Source: Flavobacterium odoriferum
GTDB lineage: Bacteria; Bacteroidota; Bacteroidia; Flavobacteriales; Flavobacteriaceae
Assembly (NCBI RefSeq): GCF_025499515.1
Contig: NZ_JAMKFA010000001.1
Span: forward strand, 434,001 to 498,000
Length of the DNA: 64,000 nt
Reading direction: 5' to 3'
Below are positions 42,732 through 50,276 of the stretch, in pieces. The notes beneath the pieces are model-generated. The model did not search any database. It was not told the DNA's origin and was given only the letters and a program-made list of their open reading frames with translations. The position numbers were made by a program, and so were the translations under genes. Numbering within the stretch: position 1 is the first letter of the stretch; the number at the start of each line of letters is the position of its first letter.

Positions 42732-43271
42732 ATGGCAATCTCAAAACCGTTCAACTTACAAAAATGGATTAAAGAAAATAAAGAGTTACTTCAACCGCCA
42801 GTAAGTAACAAAAATTTATATGTTGAGTCTGAAGATTATATCGTAATGATTGTGGGTGGACCCAACGTACGAAAAGACTATCACTACAATGAAACCGAAG
42901 AATTGTTTTACCAATTAGAAGGTGAAATTACGGTTTACATTCAGGAAGATGGGAAAAAGAAAGCTATGAAACTTTCAGCTGGCGACATGTATTTACATCC
43001 TGCTAAAGTACCGCATTCTCCTGCAAGAACTGCTGGTTCAGTGGGATTGGTAATCGAAAGAAAACGCGCAGGAAAAGGATTCAATGATGGTTTACTTTGG
43101 TTTTGCGATAATTGCAATCACAAATTACACGAAGTGTATTTCGAATTACACGATATTGAAAAAGATTTTCTACCTCATTTTAGTACGTTCTACAATTCGG
43201 AAGAGAAGAGAACGTGTAAAAAATGTGGCACTGTAATGGAAACCAATCCTAAGTTTACGACTAAGAAATAG
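42732..43271 (+). CDS. 3-hydroxyanthranilate 3,4-dioxygenase
   Basis: A 179-residue cupin enzyme of tryptophan/kynurenine degradation and quinolinate formation, opening the ring of 3-hydroxyanthranilate. Fe(II) ligands are H51 and E57 in HYNETEE and H95 in VPHSPAR. The C-terminal rubredoxin-like zinc site has Cys125/Cys128 (CDNC) and Cys162/Cys165 (CKKC), as in bacterial homologues. No other kynurenine gene is in the window. Confidence 0.94.
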   Translation: MAISKPFNLQKWIKENKELLQPPVSNKNLYVESEDYIVMIVGGPNVRKDYHYNETEELFYQLEGEITVYIQEDGKKKAMKLSAGDMYLHPAKVPHSPARTAGSVGLVIERKRAGKGFNDGLLWFCDNCNHKLHEVYFELHDIEKDFLPHFSTFYNSEEKRTCKKCGTVMETNPKFTTKK

Positions 43272-43322
43272 TTAAAAAAGCGCTGTGTAACTTGATACAC
43301 ACAATTATTAAAATATATTTTT

Positions 43323-43330
43323 TACATTTG
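43323..43330 (+). promoter_or_regulatory. -7 element of the ALDH gene (TACATTTG)
   Basis: Exact TAnnTTTG match 36 nt before the start codon; no clear -33 element at standard spacing. Confidence 0.55.
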
Positions 43331-43366
43331 TAAAAATTTAACAAAAACCGAATAAAAAGTTATAAA

Positions 43367-44917
43367 ATGATATCTGAAGCAGCAATTCAATTTGGTATGC
43401 AAGAAGCTTTGCAACAATTAGGCATTAAAGAAATTAACGAAGGAACTTCTACTGGAACCAAGTGGTTTTCTAACGGAAAAATTATCGAATCATATTCACC
43501 AGCAACAGGAGATTTGATTGGAAAAGTAAAATCTTCAACAAAAGAAGATTACGAAACAGCTATGAGTGCTGCAGAAGAAGCGTTCAAAACATGGCGTTTG
43601 GTTCCGGCTCCAAAAAGAGGGGAAATCGTACGTCAAATGGGAGAAGAGTTGCGTAAACATAAAGAAGCATTAGGTAAATTAGTGTCTTTTGAAATGGGTA
43701 AATCGTATCAAGAAGGTCTTGGAGAAGTTCAGGAAATGATTGACATCTGTGATTTCGCAGTAGGTTTATCACGTCAATTACACGGATTAACCATGCACTC
43801 TGAGCGTCCAATGCACAGAATGTATGAGCAATGGCATCCATTTGGAATTGTTGGAATCATTTCGGCTTTCAACTTTCCAGTAGCGGTTTGGTCTTGGAAC
43901 ACGATGTTAGCTTGGATTTGTGGTGACGTTTGTATTTGGAAACCAAGTTCAAAAACGCCTTTATGTGGTGTAGCTTGTCAAAACATCATTCAAACGGTAT
44001 TAGAAAGAAACAATTTACCAGAAGGAATCAGCTGTTTAGTAGTGGGTAACGAATCTGGAGATTTAATCAATAACGACAAACGTATTCCATTAGTATCGTT
44101 TACAGGTTCTACAAGAATTGGTCGTCACGTATCAAAAACAGTAGCGGAGCGTTTTGGAAACACTATCTTAGAATTAGGTGGAAACAACGCGATTATCGTT
44201 TCTAAAGAAGCAGATTTATCAATGGTATTGGTAGGAGCAGTTTTCGGAGCGGTAGGAACAGCAGGTCAACGTTGTACGTCAACTCGTAGATTAATTGTTC
44301 ACGAAAGTGTTTACGACAAAACCTTAGACGTTTTAGCGAAAGCTTACGCACAGTTAAAAATCGGAAATCCATTAGATGCAAACAATCACGTGGGTCCACT
44401 TATTGATAAAGGTGCAGTTCAAGATTATTTAGATGCGATTGAAAAAGCAAAAGCAGAAGGTGGAAGAGTAATTGTAGAAGGTGGCGTTTTAGAAGGAAAA
44501 GGATACGAAAGCGGTTGTTATGTAAAACCATGTATTATTGAAGCGAAGAACGAGTTCGAAATCGTACAACACGAAACATTCGCACCAGTTTTATATGTAA
44601 TGAAATACAGCACAATTGAAGAAGCAATTGCCATGCAAAATGCAGTTCCTCAAGGATTATCTTCTTCTATCTTTACCAACAACATGAGAGAAATGGAGTT
44701 ATTCCTTTCGGCAGCGGGTTCTGATTGTGGTATTGCTAACGTAAACATTGGAACTTCTGGTGCTGAAATTGGTGGTGCTTTTGGTGGTGAAAAAGAAACC
44801 GGTGGCGGCCGTGAATCAGGTTCTGATGCATGGAAAGCCTACATGAGAAGACAAACTAACACCATTAACTACGGAACAGCGTTACCGTTGGCACAAGGTA
44901 TTAAGTTTGATTTCTAA
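43367..44917 (+). CDS. ALDH7-type aldehyde dehydrogenase
   Basis: A 516-residue NAD-dependent dehydrogenase. The catalytic cysteine is in GTAGQRCTSTRR and the glutamate in LELGGNNAIIV. The tail EIGGAFGGEKETGGGRESGS is characteristic of the ALDH7 (antiquitin, alpha-aminoadipate semialdehyde) branch. It likely oxidises alpha-aminoadipate semialdehyde in lysine degradation. It follows the 3-hydroxyanthranilate dioxygenase gene but has its own -7 box. A role in the kynurenine route is possible but would normally use an ALDH8-type enzyme. Confidence 0.9.
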   Translation: MISEAAIQFGMQEALQQLGIKEINEGTSTGTKWFSNGKIIESYSPATGDLIGKVKSSTKEDYETAMSAAEEAFKTWRLVPAPKRGEIVRQMGEELRKHKEALGKLVSFEMGKSYQEGLGEVQEMIDICDFAVGLSRQLHGLTMHSERPMHRMYEQWHPFGIVGIISAFNFPVAVWSWNTMLAWICGDVCIWKPSSKTPLCGVACQNIIQTVLERNNLPEGISCLVVGNESGDLINNDKRIPLVSFTGSTRIGRHVSKTVAERFGNTILELGGNNAIIVSKEADLSMVLVGAVFGAVGTAGQRCTSTRRLIVHESVYDKTLDVLAKAYAQLKIGNPLDANNHVGPLIDKGAVQDYLDAIEKAKAEGGRVIVEGGVLEGKGYESGCYVKPCIIEAKNEFEIVQHETFAPVLYVMKYSTIEEAIAMQNAVPQGLSSSIFTNNMREMELFLSAAGSDCGIANVNIGTSGAEIGGAFGGEKETGGGRESGSDAWKAYMRRQTNTINYGTALPLAQGIKFDF

Positions 44918-44922
44918 AATAT

Positions 44923-44960
44923 AAGTGATTAGTGAAAAGTAATTAGTGATTAGTTACTTT
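44923..44960. repeat. Heptamer-period string (GTGATTA type)
   Basis: The run reads as consecutive 7-mers GTGATTA, GTGAAAA, GTAATTA, GTGATTA, GTTACTT just after the ALDH stop. It is another of the 7-nt periodic intergenic strings in this window. Confidence 0.75.
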
Positions 44961-44970
44961 TGGATATAGA

Positions 44971-44996
44971 AAAACCCTGCAATTGCAGGGTTTTTT
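44971..44996 (+). terminator. Intrinsic terminator of the ALDH gene
   Basis: AAAACCCTGCAATTGCAGGG with flanking T6 makes an almost perfect palindromic stem. The 160 bp that follow to the transglutaminase stop hold nothing recognisable. Confidence 0.92.
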
Positions 44997-45156
44997 AGTT
45001 TTTTTGCTTTCTGGCACGGAATAAAAATTTCAGCAAGATATCCGAGAGTTTGGGTTAGCTTAGAAGCTGTATTTTAAAAAAAATAAAAAAGTAGTTCCAA
45101 TGTTAATGCATAAAATTTTGAAATATGTGGAGCATAATAATTTTTATAAGAAGTAA

Positions 45157-46176
45157 TTATTTCTTTTTCTTATTTATACTTACAACATAAGTGGAGATAT
45201 AATCTTCATTAATTTTTATGTGTAAGTCATAATCACCCTTCAGATCAAAATCAAATTTTAACTCAATAATATCATCGGACAAACTAGTTATTTTTGGAAT
45301 GATTGTTTTTTTATAATTACCCGAAACTAATTCAACTCTAATAGCATCTAAATTAATTGGTTTGTTCTTTTCTAAATGCAAAATTATCTCTTCGCTTTTT
45401 TCAACTTCAAAATTCATTATTAAAGGAGAAATAGGGATTAAATTATTTTTAAATGATCCATCATAAACTAATGGAAATCTTTTAAAATCAACAAAATTTA
45501 ATTTCTCTTCGACCAGTTGCCATTTAGAGTCTAAGGGAAAATGATTTTTCAAAAAATATTTTGGATTAGTTAAAAAATAACCATCATTATAGTTCTGATC
45601 AAATGTGTTTTTATTTAAGTCAAATAATCCGCTAGACCAAGTTGCATCGCATAAATACCATTTAGAATTCAATTCAACTGCATTCCATGAATGGTTTGGT
45701 GTAAATGATTTTGAAAAAACCGTCTCAGCTGTTCTACCATAACCATTAACAATTTCACATTTTATATGGGCTAAATTAGACAGTTCTTTAATCAAATAGG
45801 CATAACCTGTACAAACCGTTTTTTTTTGTTTTATTAATTTTTTGAATGTTTGCCTGCTAATTTCTTTATTCCACTCTAAAAGTTTAACACTATCATTTTC
45901 GTATTTGTTTCGTTTTCTAGTGTTTTTCTCAAATAAGTAATAATCATTTTCTATATTGGTACATACCCAGATGTAAATAGCTCTAAATTTTTCAACATCA
46001 CTAGATAATAGTTTTGTTAAGTTATGAGATAATTTGGGTAAGTCGTTTAGATTTTCACCTTTAAGTTCATAAGCAATTTTATCTGCTTTGTTGAAATTTA
46101 TGTTTTTAAAATCATTGATTTGCGAGAATGAAGAATAACTTAATAAGACAAAAAAGAGAAGTTTAAATTTTATCAT
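45157..46176 (-). CDS. Exported transglutaminase-like protein
   Basis: A 339-residue exported protein with a signal peptide (LLFFVLLSYSSFSQ). The transglutaminase-like core has its triad visible: Cys in KTVCTGYAYL, His in PNHSWNAVEL and Asp in YLCDATWSSG. A beta-rich C-terminal domain follows from about residue 230. This fold covers cysteine proteases and amidases as well as crosslinkers. It starts 1 nt after the stop of the upstream CnSCKK-type carboxypeptidase-regulatory protein, which suggests joint function in the envelope. Confidence 0.86.
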   Translation of the reverse strand: MIKFKLLFFVLLSYSSFSQINDFKNINFNKADKIAYELKGENLNDLPKLSHNLTKLLSSDVEKFRAIYIWVCTNIENDYYLFEKNTRKRNKYENDSVKLLEWNKEISRQTFKKLIKQKKTVCTGYAYLIKELSNLAHIKCEIVNGYGRTAETVFSKSFTPNHSWNAVELNSKWYLCDATWSSGLFDLNKNTFDQNYNDGYFLTNPKYFLKNHFPLDSKWQLVEEKLNFVDFKRFPLVYDGSFKNNLIPISPLIMNFEVEKSEEIILHLEKNKPINLDAIRVELVSGNYKKTIIPKITSLSDDIIELKFDFDLKGDYDLHIKINEDYISTYVVSINKKKK

Positions 46177-46177
46177 T

Positions 46178-46879
46178 TTAAAATATATCCTTAAGTTTTT
46201 GAAAAAATGTTTTTTTTGATTTATACACTTTTTTTACACCAACTTCTCCCATTATAATGCAGCCATCAAAATAAGATTCAACGGAAATATTAATTTTAGA
46301 TAAATCAGAAATTGTATACTCTTTTGTTTTGACACCAATATAACTTACTATTATGATATCGCCTACATTTAATTTTTTATTGAATATGAAGTTTCCATCG
46401 AAATCAGTATTTGTGTATAAATTAGTGTTTTTTACTGTTATACTTGCACCTGCTAATGGACCTAATTCATCAAAAACAAAACCTTTAGTTATTTCTTGTT
46501 CCGTCTTGCTTTGTTTCGAATTTTTTGTTTCTGTATTTTTTATTTCATAATTAATCGTATCTTTTTTAGTGGTTTGACTAAACCCTTCATTCAATGTAAA
46601 TATTGAAAGAAGTGAAAATCCAAACAAACTTTTATAAAAAGATCTTTTATCATTAAGTTGATTTCCAGAATAACTTTTCAATTGCTTTTCTAAAAACACA
46701 CCGCAAGTCTTATTTTGATTTTTATTAAAAAACACACCAATTTCTTTATCGGTTAAATTTCTGAAATCAATAACCTCTTTTTTACAGGAATTACAATAAC
46801 CGCCTTTATCAGTACTTTGAAAATTCTCAAAATTTTGACCGCAGGGTTTATTTATAGAAATATTTATGTTGTCTTTCAT
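46178..46879 (-). CDS. Membrane protein with N-terminal cysteine motif and carboxypeptidase-regulatory domain
   Basis: A 233-residue protein without an N-terminal signal. It begins with a soluble segment holding Cys13, a CNSC pair (residues 29-32; GGYCNSCKKEVIDFRNLTD) and a further KTCGVFLEKQ cysteine, which may bind metal. A likely membrane helix (SLFGFSLLSIFTL) follows around residue 87, then a charged linker and a CarboxypepD_reg-like beta domain (FVFDELGPLAGASITVKN) at about 132-210. The combination occurs in Bacteroidota; its function is unknown. It is the first gene of a pair with the transglutaminase-like protein. Confidence 0.78.
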   Translation of the reverse strand: MKDNINISINKPCGQNFENFQSTDKGGYCNSCKKEVIDFRNLTDKEIGVFFNKNQNKTCGVFLEKQLKSYSGNQLNDKRSFYKSLFGFSLLSIFTLNEGFSQTTKKDTINYEIKNTETKNSKQSKTEQEITKGFVFDELGPLAGASITVKNTNLYTNTDFDGNFIFNKKLNVGDIIIVSYIGVKTKEYTISDLSKINISVESYFDGCIIMGEVGVKKVYKSKKTFFQKLKDIF

Positions 46880-47171
46880 GATTTGAAATAAAAAAATTAA
46901 AATTAATCTAAAACCATTCTCTTTCCACTCAAAAATAGTAAATAATTTTATTGTTTATTTTCTTTTCATAAAAACACCCTAAAAGAGTGTCCAACTTTTT
47001 TGAGACAGTGCAATTATTTACAGTTTTTTTTGTTGTTTTACTTTGTGGACAAGGAATGCAATTCCGCGCTATCGTTGTGGTGATATATCTGCATGGTTGG
47101 AAGCTTTTTTAATAGATATGGCATTTAAGGAATAAATTTTTTTAGTAGAAACAGAAAATTATCTAAAACCA

Positions 47172-47202
47172 AAAACCCCACAAATCAAATTTGCAGGGTT
47201 TC
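47172..47202 (-). terminator. Likely terminator downstream of the PhnA-domain gene
   Basis: AAACCCTGCAAAT on the minus strand pairs imperfectly with ATTTGTGGGGTTT, followed by a T-rich tract. It lies about 100 bp past the stop, beyond the REP-like block. Confidence 0.5.
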
Positions 47203-47211
47203 TATGTTATT

Positions 47212-47299
47212 CTGTCAAGCTGAACTTGTTTCAGCTTCTCTTTTTAGATTCTGACCCGAGCTTGCGAACTGACGAAGTAAACGAGTTCAGAATGACAAA
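47212..47299. repeat. REP-like intergenic palindromes
   Basis: AAGCTGAACTTGTTTCAGCT makes a hairpin with a 4-nt loop (about 47218-47238). A second, longer inverted pair (GATTCTGA near 47247 and TCAGAATGAC near 47285) follows, sharing the core CTGAAC/GTTCAG. Such GTTCAG palindromes are dispersed in Flavobacterium genomes; only this block is seen here. Confidence 0.55.
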
Positions 47300-47304
47300 A
47301 AGAA

Positions 47305-47880
47305 TTACTTCGTTTTCTTCACGTACTGTGTTAAAATGTAAATATTTTGGTTTTCTACTCTACCTTCAATCAGGTTCGCGTCGTCCCAAACTAATTTTAT
47401 GTTGTGCACGGCAGCTCCTCGTTTTGCTGTAAAAGTAGCACCTTTTACATCTAAATCTTTAATCAATACAACTGAGTCGCCATCTAATAAAGTTACGCCG
47501 TTGCTGTCTTTATGTACAATTTTGTTTTCGTCTTCTTCTTCGCCTTCACCCGTTGCTTTTGCCCATTCTAATGCTTCTTCGTCTAAGTACATCATATCTA
47601 ACAAATCAGTATTTTTTAAACGTGCTAACATTCTCCAAGATAAAATTTGAACTGGTAAATGCTCACTCCACATACTTTCCGATAAGCCTCTCCAGTCTTT
47701 TTCATCTGTAGTTTCTGGGTTTTCAATTTGGTCTTTTAAGTGTTTTGCAACTAAAACCGAATGTTCTAAGCTTTCTGCAGTATGAGGTAGCAACGTGTAC
47801 ACAACTAAATCATGTTCGGCACCACTAATTTCGCAAACTGAACCACTGCGGTCTTTCAGTTTTTTTTCTATTACACTCAT
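47305..47880 (-). CDS. PhnA-domain protein (YjdM-like)
   Basis: A 191-residue cytoplasmic protein. The C-terminal part (about residues 120-190) is the PhnA/YjdM domain: VTLLDGDSVVLIKDLDVKGA, KRGAAVHNIKLVWDDANLIEG and NIYILTQYVKKT. The N-terminal half (CEISGAEHDLVVYTLLP) lacks the zinc ribbon cysteines of the classical form except one or two. Despite the name, the family is not shown to act in phosphonate use. It has an exact -7 box upstream. Confidence 0.85.
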   Translation of the reverse strand: MSVIEKKLKDRSGSVCEISGAEHDLVVYTLLPHTAESLEHSVLVAKHLKDQIENPETTDEKDWRGLSESMWSEHLPVQILSWRMLARLKNTDLLDMMYLDEEALEWAKATGEGEEEDENKIVHKDSNGVTLLDGDSVVLIKDLDVKGATFTAKRGAAVHNIKLVWDDANLIEGRVENQNIYILTQYVKKTK

Positions 47881-47916
47881 TTTGAATGGATATTACGTAA
47901 ATAAATATTTTGCAAG

Positions 47917-47947
47917 CAAAGTTATAAATTGAATTTAATTATCTTTG
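47917..47947. promoter_or_regulatory. Divergent -7 elements for the PhnA gene and the 124-residue lipoprotein
   Basis: TAACTTTG on the minus strand (47917-47924) and TATCTTTG on the plus strand (47940-47947) both match TAnnTTTG; the starts lie 37 and 26 nt away. Confidence 0.6.
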
Positions 47948-47972
47948 ATTATTCGATTAAAATCTACTTAAA

Positions 47973-48347
47973 ATGAAGAAATTACTCTTAATTATAGTTT
48001 TAACGCCTTTTTTATTAGCTACACAATGCGATGAAGAGGATAACGGAATTGCTTGTACTGAAGAAGCAAAGGCTGGTTTAAATATCACTATAAAAGATGC
48101 TGAAACAAATTTGTATTTAAGCGAAGGTGTTTCTGTGATAGCCACTGATGGGAGTTATTCTGAAACCTTGATAAGTTTTGATGTAGCAGAACCAATTTTT
48201 TCAGGAGCTTATGAGCGAGAAGGGAATTATACAATTATGGTTTCAAAATCGGGGTATGTAACGTACACTTCAGAAGTAATTAGTGTCACTTCAGATGTTT
48301 GTCACGTTATTCCACAACAAAGAACCATTTTACTCCAACCCGAATAA
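47973..48347 (+). CDS. Small exported protein with a carboxypeptidase-regulatory-like fold
   Basis: A 124-residue protein. The N-terminus (LLLIIVLTPFLLATQCDEEDNG) is a signal with a possible lipobox cysteine at about residue 16. The body (AGLNITIKDAETNLYLSEGV, ANYTIMV-like GNYTIMVSKSGYVTYTSEVI, ending TILLQPE) looks like a single CarboxypepD_reg-type beta sandwich, as used for surface modules in Bacteroidota. Cys26 and Cys113 could pair. Function is unknown. It ends at a terminator shared with the converging barrel gene. Confidence 0.78.
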   Translation: MKKLLLIIVLTPFLLATQCDEEDNGIACTEEAKAGLNITIKDAETNLYLSEGVSVIATDGSYSETLISFDVAEPIFSGAYEREGNYTIMVSKSGYVTYTSEVISVTSDVCHVIPQQRTILLQPE

Positions 48348-48376
48348 AAAAAGGAAGCCATTTAGACTTCCTTTAT
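48346..48376. terminator. Terminator between convergent genes
   Basis: AAAGGAAG (48350-48357) pairs with CTTCCTTT (48367-48374). The U tract is strong for minus-strand transcripts of the barrel gene. Confidence 0.85.
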
Positions 48377-48395
48377 AAACATATTTTTACAATTT

Positions 48396-48893
48396 TTATA
48401 AATTGAAAGAAGCTCCAATAGATAAATTAAATTGGTTATTATATTTCTCAAATCCAACAGGATCATTATCATATTGAGCTATTGGAAATTGAATTTCAGA
48501 ATATAACCCAAAACCATCTGTAATAAAATAACGAGCACCTAAATGGCCTCCAAAATTTTTAATTCCGATATTTAATCCTGGATAAATATCTACTTTTTCT
48601 TCAATACCAAAAATATCGGCAATATTAGCACTAAAACGAGCTCTTAAATCAAAACGATCATCAAAATTTGGTTTTTCTCCAGCAATTTCTTTTATTCCTA
48701 ATAAATACATTGACGTAAAACCAAACGACATATTTGTTCCTATACCTCTATCGTAAGTGGCGATTATTCCAGTTCCTTTTTCTTGAATGTTAGCTCCAAC
48801 TTGGAATTTTGTATCTCCTTTTCCTTTAAAAACTTGCGCATTTGAGATTTGAACTGCGGCTAATAAGCAAACTACTACTAAAATTTTTTTCAT
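48396..48893 (-). CDS. Small outer-membrane beta-barrel protein
   Basis: A 165-residue exported protein with a signal peptide (ILVVVCLLAAVQISNAQ) and about eight amphipathic strands (GDTKFQVGANIQEKGTGIIA, ADIFGIEEKVDIYPGLNIGI), ending in FNLSIGASFNL with an aromatic-rich C-terminus. It fits small OmpW/OmpX-size barrels of Bacteroidota. Function is unknown. Confidence 0.82.
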   Translation of the reverse strand: MKKILVVVCLLAAVQISNAQVFKGKGDTKFQVGANIQEKGTGIIATYDRGIGTNMSFGFTSMYLLGIKEIAGEKPNFDDRFDLRARFSANIADIFGIEEKVDIYPGLNIGIKNFGGHLGARYFITDGFGLYSEIQFPIAQYDNDPVGFEKYNNQFNLSIGASFNL

Positions 48894-48932
48894 CGTATTA
48901 AAATTTAAATTGGCTACAAATATACAAATAAA

Positions 48933-49667
48933 TTAATTTCTTCCTTTTTCATTAGGGTATAAGTCTGGTAATGAATCGCTTTGCCAAAATTCTTTAGTAT
49001 CAATATTCATTGCAGTAAGTTTTCCTTTAAAAGCCGCTCCAGTATCAACGTTCCAGACATTTGCAAAATTTAAAGGAATGTCTTTTCCAATGTGTGTAAC
49101 AGGCGTGTGTCCAATGAATATTTCGTTATATAATTTTAATCTTTTTGGATAATAAATATGATCTTCTGCAAGGTTTTTATCTAACGACATAACCATTTCC
49201 CAAAGTGTTCTGTCCCAATAAAAGGTTTCGTCAAAATATTCATACGCTATTCCTTTCATATTGCTAAATCCAGCATGAAGAAACAATCTGTTGTTTTCGT
49301 CTAAATAATAATTTTGAAGAGATTTTAAAAAGGTTACGTGTTTATTAATGGTTTCGTTATCTATGTTTTTATAGGAAAGCACAGTAGCTTCTCCACCGTG
49401 TTGAAACCACAATTTCTCATCAAATTTTTCGTTATTACCTAATAGCCAGTCTAATAGAAGTTCATCATGATTACCTCTAATAAAAATGCATTGTTGTTTT
49501 TTTTGTAATTCTATCAGAAAATCTAAAACGGCTGGCGATTCACTCCAACCATCTACAAAGTCACCTAAAAAAATTAGCGTGTCATTTTTATCACAATTAA
49601 TTTTTTTTAGTACTTGAAGTAACGCTTTTAGACCTCCATGGATGTCTCCAATAACAAATTTTTTCAT
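48933..49667 (-). CDS. Calcineurin-type metallophosphoesterase (PrpE/ApaH-like)
   Basis: A 244-residue cytoplasmic phosphoesterase. Metal motifs are in order: GDIHGGLKAL near residue 8, GDFVDGWSES near 36, GNHDELLLDWLL near 62, later HAGFSN and IGHTPVTHIG. The set fits the PPP-type serine/threonine phosphatase or diadenosine tetraphosphatase group. The start codon is divergent from the small-peptide/kinase operon, with the repeat operator in the 156-bp gap. Confidence 0.88.
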   Translation of the reverse strand: MKKFVIGDIHGGLKALLQVLKKINCDKNDTLIFLGDFVDGWSESPAVLDFLIELQKKQQCIFIRGNHDELLLDWLLGNNEKFDEKLWFQHGGEATVLSYKNIDNETINKHVTFLKSLQNYYLDENNRLFLHAGFSNMKGIAYEYFDETFYWDRTLWEMVMSLDKNLAEDHIYYPKRLKLYNEIFIGHTPVTHIGKDIPLNFANVWNVDTGAAFKGKLTAMNIDTKEFWQSDSLPDLYPNEKGRN

Positions 49668-49678
49668 AAAAACTCAAT

Positions 49679-49723
49679 AAACACTGGAAAAAAAAATTGA
49701 AAATGTACAGAAAATCTGTAACA
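49679..49723 (+). repeat. 45-bp direct repeat, copy 1, with TACAGA-N3-TCTGTA operator
   Basis: Identical over 45 bp to 53013-53057. It includes an A9 tract and the palindrome TACAGAAAATCTGTA (49706-49720). A -7-like box TACTTTTA (49743-49750) lies 22 nt beyond the palindrome, so its centre is 30 nt upstream of the box. This is the probable operator and promoter of the peptide/kinase operon. Confidence 0.85.
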
Positions 49724-49742
49724 GGAATATAAAAGCGATTAG

Positions 49743-49750
49743 TACTTTTA
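49743..49750 (+). promoter_or_regulatory. -7-like box of the peptide/kinase operon (TACTTTTA)
   Basis: One mismatch from TAnnTTTG (final A), placed 22 nt after the palindrome. The predicted 5' leader to the first small ORF is about 68 nt. Confidence 0.55.
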
Positions 49751-49823
49751 TAGTGCAAAAATCGATAAAAAATTTAGATTAAAATTAAAAAACAAATAAC
49801 AAAACAATTAAAATTTAATCCCA

Positions 49824-50033
49824 ATGAAAAACACAGTAAAATTATTCGGTCTATTAATGGTTAGTATTGTATTATTTTCATGTTCAACTGATGAGCAAGA
49901 TGCAGATTTAGAAAGAGCCATTAAACTATCAGAAAACGTGCAACAAATGCAATCTAGAGAAGGTGAACAAACAACTGTAGATAGTACTTCAAGAGAAGAT
50001 GGAACACCTGTAATAATAGCTAAGAAAGATTAA
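49824..50033 (+). CDS. Small lipoprotein, first gene of the kinase operon
   Basis: A 69-residue protein with a lipoprotein signal (LLMVSIVLFSCSTDEQ, Cys20). The mature part is acidic and Q/S/T-rich and ends TPVIIAKKD. The next ORF ends TPIIIVKND, so the two share a C-terminal tail TP(V/I)II(A/V)K(K/N)D although the rest does not align. No family is recognised. It is the first gene after the repeat operator and 21 bp before the second small ORF. It could be a ligand, inhibitor or reporter for the downstream kinase; this is inference from position. Confidence 0.8.
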   Translation: MKNTVKLFGLLMVSIVLFSCSTDEQDADLERAIKLSENVQQMQSREGEQTTVDSTSREDGTPVIIAKKD

Positions 50034-50054
50034 TAACTTTTAAAATATAGTAAA

Positions 50055-50231
50055 ATGAAAACAATAGTATTGTTAATAGTAAGTTCTTTGTTTTTGTCAA
50101 ACGTGCCAAACAACAAAGAAAATGATTCAATTAAAAAAGTCATGGCTTTAAAAATTGAAAAAACAGATAAAATCAAAGTAGAAAATATTACCAACCCAAG
50201 AACACCTATAATAATTGTAAAAAACGATTAA
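50055..50231 (+). CDS. Second small exported ORF with a matching C-terminal tail
   Basis: A 58-residue ORF. It begins MKTIVLLIVSSLFLSNVPNN, a short hydrophobic signal-like segment without a lipobox cysteine, and continues as a K/E-rich stretch ending NPRTPIIIVKND. The tail matches that of the preceding lipoprotein. It lies 21 bp after that gene and 45 bp before the kinase start. Its small size explains why it is easy to miss. Role unknown; secreted peptide is a reasonable guess. Confidence 0.72.
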   Translation: MKTIVLLIVSSLFLSNVPNNKENDSIKKVMALKIEKTDKIKVENITNPRTPIIIVKND

Positions 50232-50276
50232 TTATTATCTTTAAACTGTAAATTTGTGCAAAAGCAAATCTTTTAA

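Larger units (their letters stand above)
46880..47304. other. Long intergenic region with palindromes and REP-like sequence, no gene
   Basis: About 425 bp without a credible ORF. It contains an imperfect hairpin at about 46976-46999 (ACACCCT/AGAGTGT), GGAATGCAATTCC at about 47053-47065, a terminator-like stem at 47172-47202 and a REP-like block at about 47212-47299. The stretch near 46980-47110 has the look of old mobile-element ends, but no transposase fragment can be read. Confidence 0.6.
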
